From NCBI RefSeq assembly GCF_003201855.1, contig NZ_QJKI01000002.1, forward strand, positions 196,024 through 228,925: a DNA stretch of 32,902 nucleotides, written 5' to 3'. Shown here piece by piece: positions 23,101-30,832 of the stretch. This stretch comes from Rivihabitans pingtungensis (GTDB taxonomy: Bacteria > Pseudomonadota > Gammaproteobacteria > Burkholderiales > Aquaspirillaceae). The notes under the pieces are model-generated. The model did no database searches and was not told the origin of the DNA. It worked only from the letters and a program-made list of their open reading frames with translations. The translations under genes were made by a program, and so were the position numbers. Position 1 is the first letter of the stretch, and every line of letters starts with the position of its first letter.

Positions 23101-23961
23101 ATGTCGTGGTTTGCCTGGGCGCTGGTGCTGGCCGGCGCGGTGTGTCATGCGTTGTGGAATCTGATCGCCAAACGGGTGGCCAGCGGCGGCGCGCCGTTTG
23201 TCTGGCTGTATGGCGTGGTCAGCCTGTGCTGGCTGACGCCGCTGGCCATCTGGCAGGCGCAGGCGCTCATCTGGACGCCGGCCATGCTGGCGGTGGTGCT
23301 GGGCAGCGCGCTGTTGCATGCGGTGTATTCGCTGGTGTTGCAGCGCGGCTACCAGCGCGCGCCGTTTTCGCTGGTGTATCCGCTGGCGCGCGGCAGCGGG
23401 CCCTTGTTGTCGGCGCTGGGCGCCACGCTATGGCTGGCGGAAGCGCCCAGCGTGCGCGGTTGGGGCGGCATTGCTTTGCTGATTGCCGGCATCGGCTTAC
23501 TCAGTCGCGGCGGCCAGACCGAGGTCGATCCGGCCCGCCAGCGCGCAGGGATAGGCTGGGGGCTGACTACGGGCGCCTGCATTGCCGCTTACACCCTGGT
23601 GGATGGCGTAGCGGTCAAAACCCTGGCCATGCCGCCGCTGGTGTTTTATGGCTATAGCCTGCTGGCGCGCAGTGTGTTGCTGGCGCCGCTGGCCTGGCGA
23701 CAGCCGCAAGCGATGCGCCGCCAGGCGCGCGACCATTGGCGCGCCGCGCTGCTGGTGGGCGTGTTGTCGCCGCTGGCCTATGCGCTGGTGTTGTTTGCCC
23801 TGCAAATCGCCCCCTTGAGTTATGTGGCGCCAGTGCGCGAGGTGTCGATGCTGCTGGCCAGCTGGCTGGGCGCGCGTTATCTGGGCGAGGCCTTGACCCC
23901 GCAGCGACTGGCCGGCTCGGCGCTGATGCTGCTGGGCGTGGCCTTGCTGGCTGGTGCATAA
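23101..23961 (+). CDS. EamA/DMT-family transporter
   Basis: 286 residues from ATG 23101; the longer reading begins inside the MITE and is rejected. It has about ten hydrophobic segments in two repeated EamA halves, with FSLVYPLARGSGPLLSALGA in the first and APLSYVAPVREVSMLLASWLGA in the second at corresponding places. Members export small metabolites across the inner membrane; the substrate cannot be told. The start codon is 16 bases after the MITE end, so the promoter lies in or before the element. Confidence 0.87.
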   Translation: MSWFAWALVLAGAVCHALWNLIAKRVASGGAPFVWLYGVVSLCWLTPLAIWQAQALIWTPAMLAVVLGSALLHAVYSLVLQRGYQRAPFSLVYPLARGSGPLLSALGATLWLAEAPSVRGWGGIALLIAGIGLLSRGGQTEVDPARQRAGIGWGLTTGACIAAYTLVDGVAVKTLAMPPLVFYGYSLLARSVLLAPLAWRQPQAMRRQARDHWRAALLVGVLSPLAYALVLFALQIAPLSYVAPVREVSMLLASWLGARYLGEALTPQRLAGSALMLLGVALLAGA

Positions 23962-23962
23962 G

Positions 23963-24035
23963 GCGCTCAGCAAACTCTGCTGGCCTTGCCGTGTCTACAG
24001 GCCGCTACCCGATATGGCGAGCTACTCTCGAAGAA
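23963..24035 (+). repeat. Possible strongly degenerate copy of the MITE-like repeat
   Basis: About 26 of 37 bases match the left arm of the 22,973 copy (CGCT.A....AA.C.CT.CTGGC.TTG..GTGT). A right-end-like AGCTACTCTCGAAG lies near 24,020. The middle is deleted. It could be chance, but the position between genes and the same orientation favour a decayed copy. Confidence 0.35.
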
Positions 24036-24046
24036 AGACCCCAGAC

Positions 24047-25327
24047 ATGAGTGTGATGATTTACTGGTTTCGTCAGGATGCCCGGCTGCACGATGCGCCG
24101 GCCTTGCGCTGGGCCGCCGAGCGCGCCAGCGCGCTGTGTCCTGTGGTGTGTCTGCCGCCGGAGAGCACTACCCGCTGGGGCGTGCCGCGTCTGGGGCCGC
24201 ACCGACAGGTGGCGCGCGGGCAAACCTGGCTGGGCTTGGACGCCAGCTTGCGCGCCTTGGGTAGCCGGCTGGCGGTGTTGCACGGCGAGCCGGCGCAGGC
24301 GTTGCCGGCCTTGGCCCGTCAGTTGGGCGCTGACACCGTGGTGTGCGAGCGCATTGCCGCGCCAGAAGAAGACGCCGAGGTGGCCGCCTTGCGCGCGGCC
24401 GGCCTGACCGTGCGCGAGCACTGGCAATCCGGGCTGTTCGAGCCATCGGCGCTGCCGTTTGCCGTGGCCGACTTGCCCAAGGTGTTCAGCCAGTTTCGCC
24501 AGCAACTCAGCCGCGCCGCTTGCCAGCCGCTGGCGCCACTGCCCGCGCTCAGCCAGTTGCCGCCCTGGCCGGCCGCTGCGCCGGCGCTGCCCGGCCCCAG
24601 CGAAGCACCTTGCCCGCCGCTGGCGTCGGGCTGCGCGTTTCCGTATGCCTTGCCGGCCTGGCGGCTGGACGAAGCGGCCGGGTTGGCGCATCTGGCTGGC
24701 TATTGCGCTGGCGAGGACATCGCCCGATACAAAGCCACCCGCAATGGCCTGAGCGGCACGGCGTATTCCAGCAAGTTTTCGCCCTGGCTGGCCTGCGGGG
24801 CCTTGTCGGTGCGCCAGGTGTGGGCGGCGCTGGCGGCGCGCGACGCGGAATATGGCGTCAGCGAGGGCACGGAGTGGCTGCGCTTTGAATTATTGTGGCG
24901 AGAATACTTCCGGCTGCTGCACCTGGCCTGCGGTCGGCAGTTGTATGGCACTAGCGGCCTGAACCCGCAAGCACCCACACCGCGCCATCACCCGGCCGGC
25001 TATGCCCGCTGGTGTGAGGGCCGCACCGGCCAGCCCCTGGTGGACGCCGCCATGCGCGAGCTGGCCGCCAGCGGTTATTTGTCCAACCGCCTGCGCCAGG
25101 TGGCGGCCAGTTATCTCTTGCACGAACTCGATGACGACTGGCGCGCCGGCGCGGCGTGGTTTGAGGCGCAGTTGGTGGATTACGATGTGTACAGCAATCA
25201 GGGCAATTGGCTGTATATCGCCGGCCGGGGAACCGACCCGCGCGGCGGCCGGCGCTTTAACCCGGACAAGCAAGCCGCTGAATACGATGCGGATGGGGCT
25301 TATCGGCGCTTATGGGGCACGGCCTGA
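24047..25327 (+). CDS. DASH-type cryptochrome / deoxyribodipyrimidine photolyase
   Basis: 426 residues from ATG 24047. The N-terminal photolyase domain opens with IYWFRQDARLHDAPAL. The FAD domain has the YSSKFSPWLACGALS segment, WLRFELLWREYF, GRTGQPLVDAAMRELAASGY and LSNRLRQVAASYL. The end NWLYIAGRGTDPRGGRRFNP with DKQAAEYD is the DASH signature. DASH proteins repair cyclobutane dimers mainly in single-stranded DNA using blue light. The end is normal in length. A strong hairpin terminator separates it from the right tail operon. Confidence 0.88.
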   Translation: MSVMIYWFRQDARLHDAPALRWAAERASALCPVVCLPPESTTRWGVPRLGPHRQVARGQTWLGLDASLRALGSRLAVLHGEPAQALPALARQLGADTVVCERIAAPEEDAEVAALRAAGLTVREHWQSGLFEPSALPFAVADLPKVFSQFRQQLSRAACQPLAPLPALSQLPPWPAAAPALPGPSEAPCPPLASGCAFPYALPAWRLDEAAGLAHLAGYCAGEDIARYKATRNGLSGTAYSSKFSPWLACGALSVRQVWAALAARDAEYGVSEGTEWLRFELLWREYFRLLHLACGRQLYGTSGLNPQAPTPRHHPAGYARWCEGRTGQPLVDAAMRELAASGYLSNRLRQVAASYLLHELDDDWRAGAAWFEAQLVDYDVYSNQGNWLYIAGRGTDPRGGRRFNPDKQAAEYDADGAYRRLWGTA

Positions 25328-25346
25328 TTGCCATGTGCTGCGTGGT

Positions 25347-25411
25347 GGCGTGTCTGCGTCTGTGCGGACGGTAACCGTTGCACAGACGCAGACAGCGACG
25401 CCAGCCTTTTT
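25347..25411 (+). terminator. Long hairpin terminator after the photolyase gene
   Basis: GTCTGCGTCTGTGC (25352-25365) and GCACAGACGCAGAC (25380-25393) are perfect 14-bp arms. The loop itself holds ACGGTAACCGT. Outer bases GGCGT/ACGCC extend the stem around a 4-nt bulge, and five T follow at 25407-25411. Confidence 0.8.
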
Positions 25412-25412
25412 A

Positions 25413-25577
25413 TGCTGTTGCAGGTCAGCGGCAAACGGGCTGTGTTAGATTGTAAGGCATTGTTTATATAGTAATTTTTTGGTTTTTTTGGCGCTGTCCT
25501 GACTGCGCCATCTCGGGATGATGGTTCTTTAAATCCCGTTAATATCTCCTCCAGACAGCTGGCGGCATCATGGCCGC
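25413..25577 (+). promoter_or_regulatory. Promoter region of the right tail operon
   Basis: 165 AT-rich bases without a gene. TTGTAA (25450-25455) and GTTTATA (25462-25468) recall the palindrome before the left operon, with a spacer two bases longer. TATAGT (25467-25472) could be a -10 box and has no good -35, as expected for a Mor/C-type activated promoter. T runs follow. The ribosome-binding site of gpW is not obvious. Confidence 0.45.
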
Positions 25578-25934
25578 ATGACACAGCTAACCGACATCTC
25601 ATCCCCGAACTGGCCGCAGGCTGCAACCCGTGCTGGCACAGCGCCATCACTCGAAAGCCTTCATCAGGCCATTCAAATCATTCTTCGCACGCCCAAGGGG
25701 GCTAACCCCTTGCGACCGGATTTCGGTTCGGATTTGCGTCGTTATCTGGATGCGCCGATTGATCGGGCGCGTCCACACGTGGCACGCGAAGTTGTTGAAG
25801 CCATTTACCGTTGGGAGCCGCGCATCAGGGTAGACATGGTCTCGCTGATCCGGATCGACGATGGACGCGCGCACCTGCGTGTCAGTTGGCGGCTTGCCAA
25901 TGGCCTTTTACAACAGACGGAGGCCGTGTTGTGA
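25578..25934 (+). CDS. Baseplate wedge protein (P2 gpW / T4 gp25 family)
   Basis: 118 residues. ESLHQAIQIILRTPKGANPLRPDFGSDL and RYLDAPIDRARPHVAREVVEAIYRWEPRI follow the gp25/gpW pattern (IRLIL.TPKGSRPM.PDFGS.L). The protein joins the baseplate wedge to the sheath and starts sheath assembly. It is the first gene of the right operon. In Mu and P2 it directly follows the spike gene, which here lies 12.8 kb away on the other strand. The ATG lacks a clear ribosome-binding site. Confidence 0.92.
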   Translation: MTQLTDISSPNWPQAATRAGTAPSLESLHQAIQIILRTPKGANPLRPDFGSDLRRYLDAPIDRARPHVAREVVEAIYRWEPRIRVDMVSLIRIDDGRAHLRVSWRLANGLLQQTEAVL

Positions 25935-27037
25935 GTTCTTCTCCCCCTAAAATCGTGGCGGATGACAGCCAGGCGATTGTGCAGGAAATGATCGCCGCTT
26001 ATGAGGCGATGACCGGCAGTATCTTGTCCGATGCCCAACCCGAACGCCTGCTGATCGACTTGCTGGCTTATCGTGAAACCCTGGTGCGCACGGCCATCAA
26101 CGATGCCGCCCGCCAGAATCTGGTGGCATTTGCCCGCCCTCCCATGCTGGATTATCTGGGTGAACTGGTGGGGGTGACCCGTTTGCCGGCACAAAGCGCC
26201 AGCGCCCTGGTCCGCCTGACCCTCGCCGCACCGTTGACCCGCACACTGATGATCCCCGCCGGTTTTCGGGTTGCTACGGCCAGTGGCGTGCAATTTCATA
26301 CTCGGGAAGATGTCCTGGCCAATATTGGCGCCAGTGTCATCGACATCACCGTGTTTGCCGTAGAACCTGGACCGGCAGGCAATGGCCTTGCTCTGGGCAA
26401 GATCAATCGGCCTGTGGATTGTCTGGGCGTGACCATTCTGTCGGTCAGCAATCTGACCGTGACGGTGGATGGCGCCGACATCGAATGTGATGAACATCTG
26501 CGCGAGCGAATCAAGCTGGCGCCAGAACGCTTCAGCACCGCAGGCAGCCGTCTGGCCTATCGTTACCATGCCATCAGTGCCCATCCCGATATCATTGATG
26601 TGGCGGTGGATTCTCCCGAGCCTGGCGTGGTGCGGCTGTTTCCTTTGAGCAAGAGCGGGCTGCCCAGTGCCGCCTTGCGTCATGCTGTGGCCAAGGCTTG
26701 CTCGGATGAAAAAGTCCGTCCCCTGACCGATCAGGTGCAGGTGCTGTCTCCACAGGAAATCACTTACTCGGTTCAGGCCCGCCTGCTGGTGTTTCGTGAT
26801 GCTCATGCCGAGTGCGTGCTGGAAGCCGCCCGCTCGCGTCTGGTGGCGCTGACGACACAGCTTTCTGCCACCTTGGGACGAGACATCGTGCCCAGCCAGT
26901 TGATTGCTGCTCTGTCGGTACCGGGCGTGTATCAGGTTGAGTTGATTGCACCAGCCACCACCCTGGATGTGCCTGTCTATGGCTGGCCGCACTGTATCGG
27001 CATCGACCTGGTGCTGGCAGGAGAGCGTGATGGCTGA
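25931..27037 (+). CDS. Baseplate assembly protein J (P2 gpJ / Mu gp47 family)
   Basis: 368 residues from GTG 25931, which overlaps the gpW stop (GTGA) and has CGGAGG 8 bases upstream. Seen: the N-terminal AYEAMTGSILSDAQPERLLIDLLAYRETLVRTAINDAARQN segment, LDYLGELVGVTRLPAQSA, the IPAGFRVAT segment and the C-terminal QELxG-like VYQVELIAP. gpJ builds the baseplate wedge with gpW and gpI. The GTG start may hold its level below that of gpW. Confidence 0.94.
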   Translation: MSSSPPKIVADDSQAIVQEMIAAYEAMTGSILSDAQPERLLIDLLAYRETLVRTAINDAARQNLVAFARPPMLDYLGELVGVTRLPAQSASALVRLTLAAPLTRTLMIPAGFRVATASGVQFHTREDVLANIGASVIDITVFAVEPGPAGNGLALGKINRPVDCLGVTILSVSNLTVTVDGADIECDEHLRERIKLAPERFSTAGSRLAYRYHAISAHPDIIDVAVDSPEPGVVRLFPLSKSGLPSAALRHAVAKACSDEKVRPLTDQVQVLSPQEITYSVQARLLVFRDAHAECVLEAARSRLVALTTQLSATLGRDIVPSQLIAALSVPGVYQVELIAPATTLDVPVYGWPHCIGIDLVLAGERDG

Positions 27038-28100
27038 TAGCGCACCCTTGCTGCTTGCCCTGGAGCCACGCTTTCGTGCGCTGGCCACCTTGTCGGCACG
27101 GCTGAATACGCTGGACATGACTCGCTTGCTGGTCAATCTGGTAGACACCACACCTGTCGAAGTATTGCCCTGGCTGGCAGAACAGTTTCATGTGCTCGAT
27201 GAAGGCTGGCATACCGCGGCGGATGACGCCGCACGACGTGCACTGATCAAATCATCCATCGAATTGCATCGCCACAAGGGCACACCCTGGGCCGTGCGCC
27301 AGGCGTTGGCGCGTATCGGGCTGGAGCGGATCAAGCTGGTGGAAAACTGGCAAGCGTCTCCGAAGCGTCCAGCTTATACCTTCCGGGTGCTGTTTCCGCC
27401 GGTGCCGGCGCTGGAGGACGCGGCAAAAGTGGCCGAAATCCGCCGGACGATCGACCAGTACAAGAATGTCCGTTCGCATTACGACATGGCGATCTCGCTG
27501 AACCCGACCGATCCCTGTGAGCCTGTGGATGCTCCTGCCCGGATTCCCTGTCGTACCGGCATTCGCTACCTGGGGATCTGGCATGTTCGTTGTCATTCTC
27601 CGCAGATTCCCGTGCAGGTGCATCCGCATGTCGGGCTGGCCGGTGTGGGCATTGCCCGCCTGCATGCGCCGGATATTCCGTGTCACATCTCACTGACCGT
27701 GGGCAAATCGATTGGCGGCAATCTGGTCGCCCGTTTGGGGCCTGGCTGGCCGGTGCATGGCTGGCGTGACTGGTGTCAATCGCGCTCGCCCACCTGGAGC
27801 CTGCATCCTGGCTGGCATGCTGCCGCCGTGGTGGTGTTGCGCCCATGGTTTGCCAGTTTCCAGATGGATGTGCAAACCGGGGCAGCCGTGACGCTATGCC
27901 CGGTATTACGTCCCTGGCCTGCATCACCCTATGCCTGGCGCAACTGGCAGCGCCCGAACGATGCCCAACTGAACATCAGCGACTTTGCCCTGGGGCTGGC
28001 GCAAGGATACAGCCAGACCGGCGCGATCCATTGGGCTGTGCCGGGTGAAGGAGACAGTTCCAGTTTATTAACCAATATTCAAACCAGCTTTGGAGGATAG
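27030..28100 (+). CDS. Tail protein I (P2 gpI family) with a long C-terminal extension
   Basis: 356 residues from ATG 27030, overlapping gpJ by 8 bases. The first 165 residues are gpI: LLVNLVDTTPVEVLPWLAEQFHVLDEGW and the core KSSIELHRHKGTPWAVRQALARIGL, then the QYKNVRSHYD region. gpI completes the wedge and attaches fibres. Homologues usually end near 175-200 residues. Here about 190 further residues, rich in W, H and P (GWPVHGW, HPGWHAA), end in LTNIQTSFGG. This tail was not recognised and may be a fibre socket. Confidence 0.87.
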   Translation: MADSAPLLLALEPRFRALATLSARLNTLDMTRLLVNLVDTTPVEVLPWLAEQFHVLDEGWHTAADDAARRALIKSSIELHRHKGTPWAVRQALARIGLERIKLVENWQASPKRPAYTFRVLFPPVPALEDAAKVAEIRRTIDQYKNVRSHYDMAISLNPTDPCEPVDAPARIPCRTGIRYLGIWHVRCHSPQIPVQVHPHVGLAGVGIARLHAPDIPCHISLTVGKSIGGNLVARLGPGWPVHGWRDWCQSRSPTWSLHPGWHAAAVVVLRPWFASFQMDVQTGAAVTLCPVLRPWPASPYAWRNWQRPNDAQLNISDFALGLAQGYSQTGAIHWAVPGEGDSSSLLTNIQTSFGG

Positions 28101-28102
28101 CC

Positions 28103-28543
28103 ATGTCGTTACTGCAACAAATAGGCCAGAGCGTAGGCAGTTTTCTGGCCAGCAAGCGCGGCGTTGCCAACGGTTTTGCCGGCACCGATGCCAATAACCA
28201 TCTGCTGGTATCTCATCTGCCCACCCAGGTGGTGACCCGTGATGCCAGTGGCAAGATTCCCCCGTCGGATCTGCCGGCATCACTGGGTGTCGGCATGATG
28301 CACTTCAGCGACGATTTTGATGCTTCTGCCGGCGTGGCGCCGGTCAGCCCGTCTGCCGACAACCTGGGCTGGGTCTGGCGAGTAACGGTGCCGGGGACTG
28401 TCCTGGGGGTGCGCTATGAAATCGGCGATTGGCTGGTCAGTACGGGCACCGGGTTTGTCTGCCATGCCAATGGCGCCAGCGATCTGGGCACCACGGCTGA
28501 TTTCACTGCAGCACTGAATGCTGCGTTCCTTGGGACGCTCTGA
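28103..28543 (+). CDS. Small tail-fibre-associated protein
   Basis: 146 residues, GGAGG upstream, starting 2 bases after gpI. Residues 18-60 carry two fibre-shaft style repeats (ANGFAGTDANNHLLVSHLP and VTRDASGKIPPSDLP) like the ANGFA.LDANGK.P..QLP units of phage fibres. The rest is beta-rich with no known domain. It probably belongs to the fibre or its attachment; the exact role is unknown. The stop overlaps the next start by one base. Confidence 0.6.
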   Translation: MSLLQQIGQSVGSFLASKRGVANGFAGTDANNHLLVSHLPTQVVTRDASGKIPPSDLPASLGVGMMHFSDDFDASAGVAPVSPSADNLGWVWRVTVPGTVLGVRYEIGDWLVSTGTGFVCHANGASDLGTTADFTAALNAAFLGTL

Positions 28544-29271
28544 TGAATACGTTTGCCACCCTGGGTGACGCATTGGGTCAATGGTTGCGCCAGCAACTGG
28601 CCAGCCCCAGCGCGGCTGGCCTGATGTCTGCCACAGACAAGCAGTGGCTGGATGCGCATCGCAGCTTGCCCACCGTGATCAGCTGGAGCGCCATCAAGGC
28701 TGAGTACCAGCGCCTCGGACTGACCGAGCTGAGCCAGCGTCTGGCTGCTGATGCGGATTTTGCCGCTGCCGTGACCTTGCTGCTGGCCACGGGGCAGATG
28801 CCCGATCGTCTGGCGCCGGTGGCGCTGCTGCCGGTATTGACCACCAGTGACAGCTGGAGCTCGGGCAGCGTGCCGGTGGCCGGCACGCTGGGCGCCTCCA
28901 GTTATTACTCCACCTCGCTACCACGCAAATCCCGCGATGGCAGCCTGACTGTCGGCTGGGTGCCTGCCTACAGTGAGCCCACCAATGCCTGGTTGTACGC
29001 CCAGTTTGTTTCGCCCGTGCAAGTCAAGCGCCTGCATCTGTATGTGTCGGGCAGCACCTACAGCCCGACTTCAGTGGCGATCGAATGCGCCAGCAGCCTG
29101 ACTGGCGTGTGGTCCACCGTGGCGACCTTTGCTGTGCAGCAAGTGACCAGTGAGCAAATTTTTGCCGTGCCTGCCTACGCCGCACATCCCTGCTGGCGGG
29201 TGCGCATTCTGGCCATCGCCGGCAACCAGCCTGGCATTTTTGAATGGCAGCTTGACGGCCTGCCCAGTTAA
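28543..29271 (+). CDS. Tail-fibre-associated protein with a discoidin-like (F5/8C) C-terminal region
   Basis: 242 residues. The N terminus has the fibre motif GLMSATDKQWLDAH. The second half (about 120-242) reads like a galactose-binding jelly roll: AWLYAQFVSPVQVKRLHLYVSG, a strand SVAIECASSLTGVWSTVATF, and a final WRVRILAI / FEWQLDG. This suggests sugar binding at a cell surface. The assignment of the fold is by pattern only. The position after gpI fits a receptor-binding or fibre component. Confidence 0.6.
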   Translation: MNTFATLGDALGQWLRQQLASPSAAGLMSATDKQWLDAHRSLPTVISWSAIKAEYQRLGLTELSQRLAADADFAAAVTLLLATGQMPDRLAPVALLPVLTTSDSWSSGSVPVAGTLGASSYYSTSLPRKSRDGSLTVGWVPAYSEPTNAWLYAQFVSPVQVKRLHLYVSGSTYSPTSVAIECASSLTGVWSTVATFAVQQVTSEQIFAVPAYAAHPCWRVRILAIAGNQPGIFEWQLDGLPS

Positions 29272-29287
29272 CTGAACGGAGACATGC

Positions 29288-30502
29288 ATGTCCCTGATTT
29301 TATATCCCACCCGTGTCGGCATGGACCGGGAAAACCTGGCGCTGTCCACCGGCCAGCCGATGCCCAAGATTGCCCATGTTGTGGTTGGCAGCGGCATGCC
29401 GCACGCCGACCCCGCCGCTGCCACTGCACTGGTCAATCCGCGTGCCGAATCGGTGCAGCTGGCCATCACCCGACTGTCCGACACCGCCATCCAGATCAAT
29501 GCCGGCATCGACAAGGCGGGCTGCTACACCATCACCGAAGTGGGCCTGATGCTGGCCGATGGCACGCTGTACGCCTATGGCCCGCTGATGCCACCGCATG
29601 GCATGCACAAAGGTGAAAACATCGCCATTGAACTGCCCTGCGTGCTCAGCCGTGCCCATCTGTGTGACCTGGAAGTGGACTGGAGCATCCTGGACATCAA
29701 TGAGCTGGCGCACACCGTCAAGGAGTTGGCGCTGGATGCCCTGCTGCACGATGCCTGCCAACTGCTCACCTGCCAGTTGGATCCGCTGGAACACGCCCTC
29801 AAGCATGCTTGGGAATATGGTGCCCAGCACTTCGAGATGGAGCTGTTCAGCCCGCGCTTTACCCTGCGCGACAGCGCCCCGATTGCCATCAGCGGCGTAG
29901 TGGCTGGCGACGACAGCCTGGACCTGGCCGAGCACACCGACACACTGACCAGCGGTGATTACGTGATCTTCAACGCCAGCCATGCCGAGCCGGTGCGCAT
30001 CCTGGCCAATCTGGAACTGGGCCGCCGTCGGGTGGTGAACAACCTGCAATACACCTACCCCAACGCCACCCTGGCGCGCAGCAACTGGACTTTTGAATCC
30101 TGCCAGAACGCCGTGTGTCCGGCTGGTGGGCTGTATTTCACCCGGGTGCTCAAGCTGGGCACTGGCCTGGCGCCGCACCGGGTTTACCTGCGGGCGCTGA
30201 CAGCGGCCGGCGCGCCAGAGCTGGCCTGGCGTGATGAAAATGGCGAATACACCCATGTGCCGGTGATCGAGACGCGTCTGGTGGACAGCCAATGGTCTGA
30301 CTACATCTACGCCGTGCCGGCACATGACCGTATCTGCCTGCGTGTGCGCACCCCGGTGGCCACTCGTGTGCACTGCCTGGTGGCCTGTAACACCCTGGTT
30401 TTCAGCGCCAGCGGTAATTGCGCGGATTGCGTGACCCACAGCGAGCTGGACATTCAACAACACAACCTGCGGACGATGGATTACTTCCTCGCCCAAATCT
30501 AA
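29288..30502 (+). CDS. Tail fibre protein, copy 1 (P2 gpH-like N terminus)
   Basis: 404 residues with GGAG before the ATG. The N-terminal 150 residues resemble the fibre-attachment (collar) domain: MSLILYPTRVGMDREN, QLAITRLSDTAIQINAGIDK, YTITEVGLMLADGTLYAY. Residues about 183-268 (from MELFSPRFTLRDSAPI) are almost identical to a second fibre gene at 32,099. The end is beta-rich with several cysteines and lacks a known adhesin domain. The likely role is to bind the target cell surface. Confidence 0.8.
   Translation: MSLILYPTRVGMDRENLALSTGQPMPKIAHVVVGSGMPHADPAAATALVNPRAESVQLAITRLSDTAIQINAGIDKAGCYTITEVGLMLADGTLYAYGPLMPPHGMHKGENIAIELPCVLSRAHLCDLEVDWSILDINELAHTVKELALDALLHDACQLLTCQLDPLEHALKHAWEYGAQHFEMELFSPRFTLRDSAPIAISGVVAGDDSLDLAEHTDTLTSGDYVIFNASHAEPVRILANLELGRRRVVNNLQYTYPNATLARSNWTFESCQNAVCPAGGLYFTRVLKLGTGLAPHRVYLRALTAAGAPELAWRDENGEYTHVPVIETRLVDSQWSDYIYAVPAHDRICLRVRTPVATRVHCLVACNTLVFSASGNCADCVTHSELDIQQHNLRTMDYFLAQI
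29837..30090 (+). repeat. Fibre-gene repeat block, copy 1
   Basis: 254 bases matching 32648-32901 with eight mismatches (about 97%), all third-position and synonymous. The last roughly 100 bases are identical. The offset is 2,811 bases. Confidence 0.9.
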
Positions 30503-30514
30503 GGAGCACATCAC

Positions 30515-30832
30515 ATGGCATCTGGACGACTGGGGGCCGCCGACCTGACGGCGGACACCGATACCCTGCTCTACACCGTGCCGGCTGGCAAGATCGCCAC
30601 CGTCAACATCCGCGTGACCAACCGCAACGCCATCAGCGCCGCCATCACCCTGGCCATCGGCCCGGGCCAGACACCGGCCGCGGCAGATTACATCGAATAC
30701 CAGGCCCCGCTGGATGGTCATCTGCCGCTGGAAGACACCGGCCTGATCCTGTCTGCCGGTGAAAAAGTCTGGGCGCGCGCCAGCCTGGCCGGCGTGTCGG
30801 TGCGTGTGCACGGCTACGAAGGAGACGCATGA
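30515..30832 (+). CDS. Small beta-rich tail-associated protein
   Basis: 105 residues, AAGGAG upstream. MASGRLGAADLTADTDTLLYTVPAGKIATVNIRVTN and the later LSAGEKVWARASLAGVSVRVHGYE suggest a small beta-sandwich. Similar short proteins accompany phage fibre genes, but no function is known. The stop overlaps the start of the glycine-rich adhesin by 4 bases (ATGA), so the two are translationally coupled and probably act together. Confidence 0.6.
   Translation: MASGRLGAADLTADTDTLLYTVPAGKIATVNIRVTNRNAISAAITLAIGPGQTPAAADYIEYQAPLDGHLPLEDTGLILSAGEKVWARASLAGVSVRVHGYEGDA

Noticed and set aside
25347..25411. Another copy of the MITE-like repeat at the right breakpoint
   Set aside because: Only TGTCTGCG is shared. 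The arms differ from the family, and a terminator explains the hairpin with its T run.
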